From Halorubrum vacuolatum (lineage in GTDB: Archaea; Halobacteriota; Halobacteria; Halobacteriales; Haloferacaceae), in assembly GCF_900188065.1 (NCBI RefSeq), contig NZ_FZNQ01000014.1, forward strand, positions 1-64,000: a DNA stretch of 64,000 nucleotides, read 5' to 3'. A program made the translations under genes and the position numbers. This document shows, piece by piece, positions 1 to 8,887 of the stretch. The stretch's first letter is position 1, and each line of letters opens with the position of its first letter. A model generated the notes under the pieces. It made no database searches. It was not told the origin of the DNA and saw nothing but the letters and a program-made list of their open reading frames with translations.

Positions 1-31
1 TCCCGCCGTGCAGTCATCGGTGGTTTGCGTC

Positions 32-88
32 ATCTAGTGACGGCGCGTATCCCCGCCGTAAACGGCGAGGTTTTGCGCCTGCTCATCC
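32..88 (-). mobile_element. Relic of an IS200/IS605-type right end
   Basis: On the minus strand a hairpin (CCTCGCCG, loop TTTA, CGGCGGGG, with one mismatch) is followed by GATACGCGCCGTCA. The same GGCGGGGATAC(A)GCGCCGTCA string recurs at 49432-49452 beside a tnpB element. Minus-strand codons ending in a stop near 34 (...AQNLAVYGGDTRRH) resemble the tail of a transposon-encoded protein. No transposase body is left in the window. Seen: the shared string and hairpin. Inferred: a solo right end left after decay of an IS1341-like element. Confidence 0.45.
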
Positions 89-223
89 GATAAACTCGAT
101 CGGGTGTGAGAGCGATATCCGGAACCAGTACGTCCCGCGCCGGGCAGGAACCTCGCGGAGAAACCCGGCGAGGATTTCGTTGGATCGATCACTATATACG
201 GCGTCCGGACCGAGTGCATCTAC

Positions 224-883
224 ATGGACACGAGCGACGTCGATGCCGCCGAGGCGGAAGACGGCGCAGGCAATCAGGAACGTGCCGGGGCAGCGGCGGT
301 CCGGACGTTCGAGCTGTCGGATGTGGCCGTCACGGAGGTCGCCTCGTCGGTGCCGACCGTCTCGGAGGCGACCCTTAAACACCGAGCGGGCAGGGAGGCG
401 TCCGAGACGCTCTCGTCGATCCTCGTCGGCGTCGGCGGCGGTCCCCACTCGGGGGCGACCGTCGACTTCGCGAGGGGACTCGCGGCGGAGGCGGACGCGT
501 GGCTCGAGCTGTTTCACGTCGTCCCGGCGAGCGAAGGGAACGCCGAGACGTCGACCGCCGATGCCGACGAGGGGCGTGAAGCGACCGACGGCGACGCTCG
601 CCGACCGATAGACGAACGGGGCGAACGTCTGCTCTCGGCCGCGGGAGATCGGCTCGACGAGTTCGACTGCGTCGACCGATGGATGGTCGAGGGCGAGTCG
701 CCCGCGGACGCCATCGTCGAACAGTCGGCGTACTACGATGCGGTCGTCGTCGGCGCGTCGACGACCGGGGCGGTGGGCCGGTTCGTGTTCAGCTGCACGA
801 CCGACGTCGTCGTCGATAATGCCGCCGCCCCCGTGATCGTCGTCGAGGCCGACGGATCGACCGATCTCGTGGGAGATACATGA
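224..883 (+). CDS. Universal stress protein (UspA) family protein
   Basis: The 219-residue product has a nonconserved acidic head (about residues 1-60) followed by a UspA fold: SSILVGVGGG as the first strand, an acidic low-complexity insert around 105-130, and a C-terminal VVVGASTTGAVGRFVF stretch. That stretch matches the family's glycine-rich nucleotide loop G-(2x)-G-(9x)-G-(S/T) only loosely. Such proteins act in the cytosol in stress responses, with or without bound ATP. ACTATATACG at 191-200 lies about 28 bases before the ATG, so the mRNA is probably leaderless and this start is favoured. A second, more canonical Usp gene lies at 14867. Confidence 0.8.
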   Translation: MDTSDVDAAEAEDGAGNQERAGAAAVRTFELSDVAVTEVASSVPTVSEATLKHRAGREASETLSSILVGVGGGPHSGATVDFARGLAAEADAWLELFHVVPASEGNAETSTADADEGREATDGDARRPIDERGERLLSAAGDRLDEFDCVDRWMVEGESPADAIVEQSAYYDAVVVGASTTGAVGRFVFSCTTDVVVDNAAAPVIVVEADGSTDLVGDT

Positions 884-943
884 TCGCCAGCCACATCGCT
901 GTCGGGTCAAATATCGCCTGAGGACGAACTCCTCAGTTATATA

Positions 944-1039
944 ATGACGGCGACGCGACCGGCTAGCATATAAAAAGCGACGGCGACGCGGTCGTCCGTA
1001 TATAACTCAGATACATGAAAAGCGACGGCGACGCGGTCG
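944..1039 (+). repeat. Direct repeats with alternating TATA-like boxes ahead of the NAD kinase gene
   Basis: A 22-base segment (AAAAGCGACGGCGACGCGGT plus CG) occurs exactly at 973-994 and 1018-1039. A 12-base core (GACGGCGACGCG) also occurs at 944-955. Each copy lies just after an AT-rich box (TTATATA near 937, CATATAAAAA near 968, TATATAAC near 998). It looks like a promoter-sized segment duplicated in tandem. Confidence 0.7.
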
Positions 1040-1107
1040 GCGGTGACCGGGCGCGTCCGTCGACGACGATCGCACCCTTTTATTCACCGGCGGAGAACCG
1101 TTCCACC

Positions 1108-1932
1108 ATGGAGGTCGGCATCGTCGCTCGAAAGGGAAATCCGCGTGCCGCGTCGCTCGCGAACGACGTCCACGACGCGGTCACTGAGCGCGGCGCCACG
1201 GCCTGGATCGACGAGGTGACCGCCGAGTCGCTCGGGATCGAGCCCGGTCGACCGGTCTCGGCGCTCTCCGGGTGTGATCTCGCCGTGGCGGTCGGCGGCG
1301 ACGGGACGTTCCTGTTCGCCGCGCGCAACGCGGACGGCACGCCCGTCCTCGGGATCAACCTCGGCGAGGTCGGGTTTTTAAACGCGGTGCCGCCCGAGGA
1401 GGGAAAAGCGGCGGTGCTGACGGAGGTCGAACGCTTCCGCGACGGCGGGATGAACGTCCGCGAGACCCCCCGGCTCGCCGCGAGCGTCGGCGACTGGCGG
1501 TCGGTTCCGGCCGCCAACGAGGTCGTCGTCACGGGACATCGTCGCGGTCCCGGCGGCGGGATCGACTACGAGTTGCGCGTCGACGGGTCGCTTTACTCCG
1601 GTGGACACGCCGACGGCGTGCTGGTCGCGACGCCGGGCGGATCGACGGCATACAACCTCGCCGAGCGCGGCCCGCTCGTCCATCCCGCCGTCGACGGCCT
1701 CATCGTGAACGAGATGTGCGCATCGGGCGGGATGCCCCCGCTCGCCGTCGGACTCGACGCGACGGTGACGGTGACCGTTCCGGATCCGGCCGGCGCGGTC
1801 GTCGTGAGCGACGGCCGAAACCCCCACGAGGTCGACGGACCGGTGACGGTGGAGATACGCCGGACGGAACCGCCGATGCGGATCGCCGGACCCGCAGCCG
1901 ACTTCTTCGAGGCGCTCGGCAAGCTCTCGTGA
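1108..1932 (+). CDS. nadK: NAD kinase (ATP-NAD kinase)
   Basis: This enzyme phosphorylates NAD to NADP in the cytosol. The 274-residue product starts MEVGIVARKGN and carries the family's GGDGT motif at about residues 63-67, the NEVVV strand, and GGSTAYNLAERGP near 177-189, which binds the nucleotide. The frame is open upstream to 1015. I chose 1108 because homologous NAD kinases begin close to the MxVGIV strand and because TTTTAT at 1078-1083 is 27 bases upstream, the normal spacing for a leaderless haloarchaeal gene. It is followed closely by a membrane protein gene at 1979. Confidence 0.93.
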   Translation: MEVGIVARKGNPRAASLANDVHDAVTERGATAWIDEVTAESLGIEPGRPVSALSGCDLAVAVGGDGTFLFAARNADGTPVLGINLGEVGFLNAVPPEEGKAAVLTEVERFRDGGMNVRETPRLAASVGDWRSVPAANEVVVTGHRRGPGGGIDYELRVDGSLYSGGHADGVLVATPGGSTAYNLAERGPLVHPAVDGLIVNEMCASGGMPPLAVGLDATVTVTVPDPAGAVVVSDGRNPHEVDGPVTVEIRRTEPPMRIAGPAADFFEALGKLS

Positions 1933-1978
1933 TCCGAACGCCATCCGGGTTCGTGGTCGCCTTCGAGGTGATCGACCC

Positions 1979-2557
1979 GTGACGGAGGCGAACGGTCTCG
2001 AACCGTTCGCCGACCAGTCGCGCGGCGAACACGTGCTCACGGTTCTCGGTGGGGTCGTCGTGTGTCTCGTCGCCTACGTCGGGACCGCATCGCTCCTGTT
2101 CGGGCTCTCTGTCCTCGATCACGGCGCGCCGTTCGGCCCACGCGGTGCCGTCACCGCGATCGCCTCGCTCGCCGTGTGGGGGTACTACACCGGCGCGTTC
2201 ATCCGTGGGAAGGGTGGTCCCCTGACGGACGTGCTCATCTATCCGACCGTGACGATCGCGCTCGTTCCCGTCGCGTTTCGGTGGCTCGTCTTCGGCCCCG
2301 ATTGGGTGGGGCTCCGCGAGCGGTTCGCCTTCGTTATCTTCCGCCCGGGATTCATCCTCGATATCGTGATTCACGTCCTGCCCGGCGTGCTCTTTTCTGG
2401 ACTCCTGTTGGCTCTCTGGGCATCAATGCTCGGTGAGGAGCGGATAGCGGCGTGGCAACGACGGCACCTCACGCCGGCGTTTCGGGCGGCCTTCGTCGAG
2501 AAAGAAGGTGACAATGGGAACGAGGACGGGGATCCGAACGATGATCGCGGCGGATGA
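1979..2557 (+). CDS. Haloarchaeal multi-pass membrane protein of unknown function
   Basis: This 192-residue protein begins with GTG. Four hydrophobic stretches can be seen (about residues 20-45, 60-75, 85-105 and 125-150), with an acidic, Asn/Asp-rich cytoplasmic-looking tail. I recognise no enzymatic motif. It lies 46 bases after nadK and 30 bases before the RNase H-like gene, all on the same strand, so co-transcription is likely. Function is unknown. Confidence 0.7.
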   Translation: MTEANGLEPFADQSRGEHVLTVLGGVVVCLVAYVGTASLLFGLSVLDHGAPFGPRGAVTAIASLAVWGYYTGAFIRGKGGPLTDVLIYPTVTIALVPVAFRWLVFGPDWVGLRERFAFVIFRPGFILDIVIHVLPGVLFSGLLLALWASMLGEERIAAWQRRHLTPAFRAAFVEKEGDNGNEDGDPNDDRGG

Positions 2558-2587
2558 TCGAATAGCAGGGGATCGACCGACGAACGT

Positions 2588-3406
2588 ATGCGGAACGGGG
2601 ACCGACTCACGGACGTGATCGTCGTCGCGACCGCGGACTTCGAGCTCTATCACGAGGCCGTCCGGGAGCTTCGCGAGCGGGGCCTGCGGATCACGACGAT
2701 GGAACCGGCAGAGATCGGCCCGAACGGCGGGGGGCTCCCGGCCGAGACGACGGTCGTGATCGCGACCGCCGACGATCGGGTCGACCTCGGCGCTCGGGGA
2801 GAGGTCAGCTTCGTCGCCGCGGATCCGTCGGACCCCCGTGCGGCGATCGACGAGGCGCTCGCGACCCTCCGCGGCGACGAGGGACGGACGGTCGTCGAGA
2901 TCGACCCCGGACCGCAGCCGGGGATCGCGGTCCTCGTCGACGACGTCGTGATCGCCGCGTTTCAGGTGCCCTTACCCGAGGTTTCGGCGGTCGTCGCCGA
3001 GGAGGTCGCGGACGCCGCTGACCCGCTCGTTCGCGTCGGCGACGGCGATCGACTGAAGGGGACGCGGATCATCGCCGACCTCGAAGACGTGGGCGGACGC
3101 GACGGCGCCCTGACCGTCGAGTTGGTCGATGAGACCGGCACGACGCCGTACCTCGGGAGGGGTGCTCGGGGCGCGAGCGACCTGCTCGCCGCCGTCAACG
3201 TGGCCCGGATCGAGGGCGAGCGGGTCGAGCGCCGGGAGATCGATCCCACCGAGGGCGAGATCCGGCGGATACAGGACGAGTCCCGGCGGCGCTCGAACGG
3301 GGAACTCACCGTCGGCGAGCCGCTCGCACGGCGCGTCGCCGCCGGCGAGCTGACGGTCGAGGAGGCGGTCGCCGTAAAGCGTGGGGACGGCGAGTCCGAT
3401 CGGTGA
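2588..3406 (+). CDS. Conserved haloarchaeal protein with RNase H-like (RuvC-type) core
   Basis: The 272-residue protein has an N-terminal alpha/beta segment (1-95), then VVEIDPGPQPGIAVLVDDVVIAAF at about 100-123. The D-P-G...G-A form of that segment is typical of the first strands of RuvC/YqgF-type RNase H folds. RVGDGDRL (about 148), a VELVDETGTTPYLG segment (about 180) and a helical tail ending GELTVEEAVAVKRG follow. An acidic residue recurs at each place where that fold puts a catalytic carboxylate, which suggests a nuclease or resolvase-like role. That is inference from fold pattern only. It follows the membrane protein gene by 30 bases. Confidence 0.6.
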   Translation: MRNGDRLTDVIVVATADFELYHEAVRELRERGLRITTMEPAEIGPNGGGLPAETTVVIATADDRVDLGARGEVSFVAADPSDPRAAIDEALATLRGDEGRTVVEIDPGPQPGIAVLVDDVVIAAFQVPLPEVSAVVAEEVADAADPLVRVGDGDRLKGTRIIADLEDVGGRDGALTVELVDETGTTPYLGRGARGASDLLAAVNVARIEGERVERREIDPTEGEIRRIQDESRRRSNGELTVGEPLARRVAAGELTVEEAVAVKRGDGESDR

Positions 3407-3423
3407 GAGTCCGCGCCGAACGC

Positions 3424-4320
3424 TCATCGACGGTTGAGGAGCACGACCGCGAGCAGGATGCAGACGCCGCCGGCGACGGTGACGCCAGTGACCGGCTCCG
3501 CAAAGAGGATCGCGCCGAGCGCGACCGTCACGACCGGTTCGATGGTGCTCGCGATCCCCGCCCTGCTCGCGCCGATCCGCTCGATCCCCGCAAAGAACAA
3601 CAACACGGGGACGGCGGTCGCGACCGTCGCAACGCCGATCAGGACGGCCCACGCGTCGAGCGTGGTCGGCACGACGACACCACCGGTCAAAACCGAAATG
3701 AAGACGAACGTCAGTCCCCCGGCGGGCAACACGTACGCCGTCAACACGAGGGGGTCGACCGTCCGCAGCACCGTTCGCGAGGTGATGATATAGGCGGCGT
3801 ACGCGCTCGCCGCCCCGAGGACGATGAGCACCCCGGTCACCGAGGCGCCGGCCGGGTCGGCTCCGACGACGAGCACGATGCCCCCGATCGCAAGCGCGAG
3901 GGCGACGACGATCCGCCGGGTGAGCCGTTCACCGAGCACTACGGCCGCGAGAACGACGACGAACGCGGGGTAGGTGTACAACACGATCGCCACCATGCCG
4001 GCGGTCATGAACTCCAATCCCAGAAAGTAGAGCCCGCTCATCGTGGCATAGCCGAACGCCCCGAGCGCGAACGCGACCCCGAGCGTCCGTCCACGGAGCG
4101 GTCGAAACCTGTCGCTCGCCGCGAGCACGATCCAGACGATCGCCGCGCCGACGAGGAACCGATAGGTCAACACGGTCGGGATCGACAGCCCGACGCGCTG
4201 GGCGTAGATGCCGAAGATCCCGAGCGTGCCGAATCCGACGGCGGAGACGAGCACGAAGACGATCCCCACGCGGTCGGTCCGTGGTTTCGAGGACGGCGTC
4301 GCGGTCGGTCGATCGGTCAC
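3424..4320 (-). CDS. EamA/DMT-family transporter
   Basis: The 298-residue protein has about ten hydrophobic helices arranged as two EamA repeats; the second begins near GVLIVLGAASAYAAYIITSR. DMT-family proteins export or import small metabolites across the cell membrane; the substrate here is unknown. It starts with GTG, and its first bases overlap the stop codon of larC (GTGA at 4317-4320), so the two genes are translationally coupled on the minus strand. It converges with the RNase H-like gene; the two stops are 17 bases apart. Confidence 0.85.
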   Translation of the reverse strand: MTDRPTATPSSKPRTDRVGIVFVLVSAVGFGTLGIFGIYAQRVGLSIPTVLTYRFLVGAAIVWIVLAASDRFRPLRGRTLGVAFALGAFGYATMSGLYFLGLEFMTAGMVAIVLYTYPAFVVVLAAVVLGERLTRRIVVALALAIGGIVLVVGADPAGASVTGVLIVLGAASAYAAYIITSRTVLRTVDPLVLTAYVLPAGGLTFVFISVLTGGVVVPTTLDAWAVLIGVATVATAVPVLLFFAGIERIGASRAGIASTIEPVVTVALGAILFAEPVTGVTVAGGVCILLAVVLLNRR

Positions 4321-5666
4321 GGATCGATCGCCGCCTCCGCGCGGCGGAGCACCTCACGGATCGGCAGGTCGGTCTCGGCGGCGACGGCCGCGGCGTCATC
4401 GTACTCGGCGCTTACGTCGTAGACGTCGCCGTCGGCGGTCGACGCGAGTTTCACCGTGACGTCGTACTCGCGGCCGTCGACCGATATCGTCGCGGTCTCG
4501 AAGGTGCGCTCGGCGACCCAGCGGGTGGTCGCATTCGACCGCCGGATCCCGAGCGTCCCCGTCTCGCGCGCGAGGCGCTCGGCGAGCCGCGACGCAGCTA
4601 CAGGCTTGCAGATCACCGTCACGTGGTGGCCCGGACGGGACTTCTTCATCGTCGTGGGAACAACCGTCACGTCGAGCGCGCCGGCCGATGCGAGCCGATC
4701 GTGTAACCCGCCGAGCACCTCCGGCGTGGCGTCATCGAGGGTCGTTTCGAGGACCGCAACGTCGTCGTGGACGAGCCCCGTCTCGTCCGCGCCAGCGCCT
4801 TCAGTGGATCCCGCAGCCGTTGGATCCGCGGCGACCTCGCCGACGAGCGACCGAAGCACGTTCGGACGGTCCGGAAGGTTCGTCCGTCCCGCGCCGTAGC
4901 CCGAGCCAGTCACGTCGAGGGCCGGAATCCCGTCGACGGACTCGGCGATCGCGCCGAGGATCGCGGCGCCGGTCGGGGTACACAGTTCGCGGTCGACGGG
5001 TCCGCCGACGAGGGTGAGCGCGGTCCGTTCGGCGATCTCGACGACCGCCGGTGCAGGGATCGGATAGGTCCCGTGGCTCATTCGGACCTCGCCGCCACCG
5101 ACCGCGATCGGGGTCGTCACGACGCGGTCGACGTCGAGGTCGGCGAGCAGCAGTGCCGCGCCGACGACGTCGGCGATCGCATCGTCCGCGCCGACCTCGT
5201 GAAAGTGGACGCCCTCAAGGGTCGTGCCGTGAACCGCCGCCTCCGCGCGACCGAGCAGTTCGAAGGCGTCGAACACGACGCGCGACGTTTCAGGGTCGAG
5301 ATCCATCGACTCGACGATCGCGACGACCTCCTCGTAGTGGCGATGGGTACCCGCGTGTTCCGCGTGGTCGTCGTGGTGGTTGGGTTGGTCGTGGTCGTCG
5401 TGGTGGTTGGGTTGGTCGTGGTCGTCGTGACCGCGACCATGATCGCCGGGCGACCCGGAATCGTGACCCCTCGCCCCGTCCGTGAGGAGGACATCGACGG
5501 TCGTCGCGCTTATGCCGTTTTTCAGGGTATCGTCGACGACGTATCGGATCGGAAGCCGATCCTCGACGGGGTCGAGGACGGCCGGATCGGCGCCGGCGGC
5601 GATGAGCGCGGCACAGATCATGTCGCCGGCCGCGCCGGTTCGGCCGTCAAACGCGAGCGTTCGCAT
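4317..5666 (-). CDS. larC: Nickel insertion protein LarC (DUF111 family)
   Basis: LarC inserts nickel into the pyridinium dithiocarboxylate cofactor of lactate racemase-type enzymes. The start MRTLAFDGRTGAAGDM is the family's N-terminal signature; the 15 bases upstream that keep the frame open (MVCSP) are probably not used. The 449-residue length fits the family. A His/Asp-rich segment (about residues 70-112) contains the unit DHDQPNHHD twice in tandem, likely a metal-buffering loop that is common but variable in LarC. Later blocks include GGEVRMSHGTYPIPAPA and LCTPTGAAILG. No larA, larB or larE homologue is in this window. Confidence 0.9.
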   Translation of the reverse strand: MRTLAFDGRTGAAGDMICAALIAAGADPAVLDPVEDRLPIRYVVDDTLKNGISATTVDVLLTDGARGHDSGSPGDHGRGHDDHDQPNHHDDHDQPNHHDDHAEHAGTHRHYEEVVAIVESMDLDPETSRVVFDAFELLGRAEAAVHGTTLEGVHFHEVGADDAIADVVGAALLLADLDVDRVVTTPIAVGGGEVRMSHGTYPIPAPAVVEIAERTALTLVGGPVDRELCTPTGAAILGAIAESVDGIPALDVTGSGYGAGRTNLPDRPNVLRSLVGEVAADPTAAGSTEGAGADETGLVHDDVAVLETTLDDATPEVLGGLHDRLASAGALDVTVVPTTMKKSRPGHHVTVICKPVAASRLAERLARETGTLGIRRSNATTRWVAERTFETATISVDGREYDVTVKLASTADGDVYDVSAEYDDAAAVAAETDLPIREVLRRAEAAIDP

Positions 5667-5725
5667 TGGCGAACACACCACGGCGATGGCTAAAGAGTCT
5701 CCCGACTGCTCCGCTCGCTCGCCGC

Positions 5726-5998
5726 TTATCCCCCGCTTACCGGTGGGAAAAGCGCCAGCTCGTCGCCCGCCGCGAGCGTCGTCTCCATGCCCTCCTCGTG
5801 GTAAACGTTCTGTCCGTTCCGCAGGAGGTTGATGTGGTCGGCGATCTCGTCGCCATCGAGGACGCGCTCGCGAAGCGCCGGGCGTGACGCAAGCAGCGCC
5901 TCGAAGGCGTCACCGACGGTGTCACCGGGCTCCACGTCGACCGCGATGGTTCGATCGCCGGCGATCTCAGCGAGGTCGGCGAACAGCTTCCACTCCAT
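5726..5998 (-). CDS. Ubiquitin-like small archaeal modifier / MoaD-ThiS family protein (SAMP1-like)
   Basis: The 90-residue beta-grasp protein MEWKLFADLAEIAG... ends in a diglycine (LFPPVSGG), which is what E1-like enzymes adenylate. In haloarchaea such proteins serve as protein tags (SAMP1) and as sulfur carriers for molybdopterin, so either role is possible. The frame extends upstream to 6241, but the ATG at 5998 matches the family's start and gives its usual length. It lies 60 bases upstream of larC on the same strand; two moeA genes lie far away near 37 kb. Confidence 0.88.
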   Translation of the reverse strand: MEWKLFADLAEIAGDRTIAVDVEPGDTVGDAFEALLASRPALRERVLDGDEIADHINLLRNGQNVYHEEGMETTLAAGDELALFPPVSGG

Positions 5999-6107
5999 AC
6001 GTGAACGCCGTCGTCCCCATCCAAGAGCGTTGCGCCCGCGACCTGCGTCCTCAAAGACCGTGACCTCGGAGTCCCAGGACTTCCACCCAAGGCGGCCGAC
6101 CGGCAGA

Positions 6108-7508
6108 TCAGCGGGAATCAGGCCCGGAGCGGTCGCCATCGGACGGCTCATCGCCAGCACGGGTCGGCCCGGGATCGGCCGCGGCAGCACCGTCCGTCGC
6201 ACGCCCGTCGGGTTCGGCGGTGTTGCTCCCCTCGTCGTCACCTATCCCGTCGGTGTCACCCCCCTCATCGGTCGGCGTGTCCGCGCCATCGACGGCCTCC
6301 GCGGCCGAGACTTCCTCACTGTCCGTCGTCTCGGCGTCGGGCGCGGTTCCAGCCGCAGCGTCGGCCTCGAACCGCCGGATCGCGTCGGGGCGGCCCACCA
6401 AGTAGGCCGTGTCGGTCGGGGCGAACCGGTACGCCCGCGGCGGGATCGGCTGGACCTCCCCATCGGCCGATTTGACCGCCGCGACCACCGCGGTGACGTC
6501 GCCAACGGCGGTGTCGACCAGGACGCTGTCTGGCTGGACGGTGACGGTCGCCAGCGTCTCGTCGGCGTTTCGAAGGAGCGAGGCGAACTCCCGATCGGCC
6601 TGCGGTTCGGCGGGTAGCGTCACGAGCCGGTAGCCACCCTCCACGGAGAACTTCGTGGCGTCGGCCTCGTCGACGGCGAGCGTGGCGACGTCCTCGGCCA
6701 CGCCACGAAGCTCGCCGGTGGCCACCCGCTTCGGTTCCGGATCGGTGCGCCACACCTGTACCATGTCGCCGGGCGTCGCGTTGTTCGGTGGGTCCGCGGA
6801 GAGCGCGACCGCGACCCGTCCGGGCGCCAGCGTCGGACCGATCCCCGTCGCCCTGGAGCCGACCGCGAAGTACTCGAGCGTCCCGTCCGCCGCGAGGTCG
6901 ACGTCGACGTAGCCCACGCCGTAGTCGGTCTTGATCCGATCGACGAGCTGGGCACGGAGCTCCTCGACCGTGAGCCGTCGCGGAAACAGCAACGTTTTGC
7001 CGGCCAGCTCGGCCTTTTTCTCCGAGGAAACCGGCTCGTAGGTGTCCACGTCGCCGATCTCCTCGGCCGACGGGATCGTCACGGCCGTGTGCCGGCCGAC
7101 GGTGCGAACGACCCGGCTCAACTCGCCGTCGAAGTCCTTCAACCCGGTGAGCGCGAAGACGTCGACGGCGACGCGGTCGCCCGCATACCGCCCGACCGGC
7201 GTCACCGCCGCCGCGACCCCGAGCGCGACGACGTTGAAAAAGACCCCCTCGGGCGTCAACAGCGCGGCATCGGCACCGCCCGCGAGCTCGCCGAGCGAGG
7301 CCGTGTTGAGATAGAGCGCGACGATGGCGATCCCGAGCAACCCCGCGACCCCCTCCGGAATCTCCGCGCGGAAGTACCAGCGGTACGTCACCGCGCCGGC
7401 GCCCGAAACGAGCAGCGAGAGGGCCCCGAAGGTGACGAGCGTCACCGCTGCCGCATACGGATCCGCGAACGTGACACCCGTCACCGTGGACGGCACCGGG
7501 GGGATCAT
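6108..7508 (-). CDS. Membrane-anchored TrkA-C-type domain protein (second of a pair)
   Basis: The 466-residue protein has three or four N-terminal hydrophobic helices (about 17-110) and then a long cytoplasmic part with two RCK/TrkA-C-like alpha/beta modules. The last of these ends near YRFAPTDTAYLVGRPDAIRRFE (about 365-385) and is followed by an 80-residue Asp/Thr/Gly-rich tail. TrkA-C domains bind small ligands and gate K+ transport. Its start overlaps the stop of the upstream membrane protein by four bases (ATGA at 7505-7508), so the two are made together. There is no pore or selectivity filter, so it is probably a regulator or accessory subunit. Confidence 0.7.
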   Translation of the reverse strand: MIPPVPSTVTGVTFADPYAAAVTLVTFGALSLLVSGAGAVTYRWYFRAEIPEGVAGLLGIAIVALYLNTASLGELAGGADAALLTPEGVFFNVVALGVAAAVTPVGRYAGDRVAVDVFALTGLKDFDGELSRVVRTVGRHTAVTIPSAEEIGDVDTYEPVSSEKKAELAGKTLLFPRRLTVEELRAQLVDRIKTDYGVGYVDVDLAADGTLEYFAVGSRATGIGPTLAPGRVAVALSADPPNNATPGDMVQVWRTDPEPKRVATGELRGVAEDVATLAVDEADATKFSVEGGYRLVTLPAEPQADREFASLLRNADETLATVTVQPDSVLVDTAVGDVTAVVAAVKSADGEVQPIPPRAYRFAPTDTAYLVGRPDAIRRFEADAAAGTAPDAETTDSEEVSAAEAVDGADTPTDEGGDTDGIGDDEGSNTAEPDGRATDGAAAADPGPTRAGDEPSDGDRSGPDSR

Positions 7509-8746
7509 TTCGCCACCTCCGTGAACCGGTCGAGCGCCTCACGCGTCCCGACGACGAAGAGTTCGTCGCCGGCGGACAGCTGCTGAGTGCCCCGTGGGGC
7601 GATCGTCCACGACTCGTGTCTCGCTGCGAGGATCGAGACCTCGTAGGCCTCGCGAACGCCGACCTCGCCGATCGTGTGCCCGTCGAGCGCCCCGCCGGAA
7701 ACCACCGTCACCCGCCGGAACCGCTTGCCGGCCCGCCGAAGCAGCGTCGTGAGCTCGTACTCGCGTCTGGTTCCCCGGGAGAGGACGAGCACCCGACCCC
7801 GTTCGGCACGCAAAAGCGGGACGGCTTCCGAGCGGTCGACCGCCACCGTGACCCGTCCCTCCCCGCCGGTCGTCGCGGGCGTTGCGGGGGTTGCGGACGT
7901 CGACGGCGAGGTTGGTTTCTTCTCTCCGCCGTCCGTCACGAGCGACTCGGTCGACTTCGCGTCCTTTTTGTCGTCTTTTTTTCCGCCCGACTTCGCCGCG
8001 AGCAGCGTCCCCTCGACGGTCACCTCGGGTGTGATCACGCGGACTACATCGCCGCGTGCGAGCCCCGTCGGGACGAGCGCGGGGACCGACACGGCCCGTT
8101 TGCCGGCCGGAACGCGCTTCGAGAGCCCGGCCGATGGCGGCGCGGCGGACACCGTCGCACGCGCCTTCTCGTCGATAGAAACGACGACGTCGGCGACGTC
8201 GAGCTCCGTTTTGAGCCGCTCGGCGAACCGGCTCTCCAACTCCGTCAGGGGGACGTCGGCCGGGAAGGTCCACTCGCCGTCGGCGATCGCCTGACGGGTC
8301 TCTGCCGGCAGCGGCGGGTAGCCCTCCATGTCGCCGACCTCACCGACGACGGCCACCCGTACGCGTCCCCGGCCGCCGACGAGTTCGACGACGTCCGTCG
8401 AGAGCGTGCGGTCGCGGAGCCCTTTTAACGACATTCGCTTCGGGACGTTCGCGCCGAGCTTGTCGCCCTGGGCGTGTGCATACAGCGAGAGCATGAGGAC
8501 GATGATGATCGCGGTGAGGATCGCGGGTGCTCGCTCGGCGGAGCGGATCGTCTCGTCGTTGAGCGCGAGCAACCCGCCGTTTATCCCCGCGATCGCCAGC
8601 GCGAGGACGACCACCCCGAGTCCGGGGATGGTCACGCCGGTAAAATATTTAAATACGAACCCCAGGACCCCGGCGACGAGCGCGGGAATGATCCCGGTGA
8701 TGATCCCCAGATAGATACCGAAGAGGATCTCGATAGGGAGCGTCAT
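7505..8746 (-). CDS. Membrane-anchored TrkA-C domain protein (first of a pair)
   Basis: The 413-residue product starts MTLPIEILFGIYLG; the ATG at 8746 is preferred over the frame opening at 8785. Three hydrophobic helices (about 5-105) are followed by cytoplasmic modules: a VVELVGGRGRVRV stretch, a Lys/Asp-rich linker (GGKKDDKKDAKS), and a classic RCK C-terminal domain (YELTTLLRRAGKRFRRVTVVSG... QQLSAGDELFVVGTREALDRF). It shares layout with the downstream partner, which it overlaps by four bases, and it is divergent from the K+ channel gene at 8888. I infer a role in K+ or ion homeostasis. No pore loop is visible. Confidence 0.72.
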   Translation of the reverse strand: MTLPIEILFGIYLGIITGIIPALVAGVLGFVFKYFTGVTIPGLGVVVLALAIAGINGGLLALNDETIRSAERAPAILTAIIIVLMLSLYAHAQGDKLGANVPKRMSLKGLRDRTLSTDVVELVGGRGRVRVAVVGEVGDMEGYPPLPAETRQAIADGEWTFPADVPLTELESRFAERLKTELDVADVVVSIDEKARATVSAAPPSAGLSKRVPAGKRAVSVPALVPTGLARGDVVRVITPEVTVEGTLLAAKSGGKKDDKKDAKSTESLVTDGGEKKPTSPSTSATPATPATTGGEGRVTVAVDRSEAVPLLRAERGRVLVLSRGTRREYELTTLLRRAGKRFRRVTVVSGGALDGHTIGEVGVREAYEVSILAARHESWTIAPRGTQQLSAGDELFVVGTREALDRFTEVAK

Positions 8747-8887
8747 ATCCGCTGCAGAACGGGGGACGTTAAACCATTGTCGCACGCAGATTCATATTAG
8801 CGAAACAACATGAATCGTCATACATGTGTGCCTCGCCGACGGGCTTCCCTCGCGAGATTTAAGTCTCACCTCGGTCACCGGAGCCCT

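Noticed and set aside
3403-4422. Long plus-strand open frame (339 codons), Arg/Asp/Gly-rich
   Set aside because: It is the antisense shadow of the EamA transporter gene; its composition is biased and no family is recognisable.
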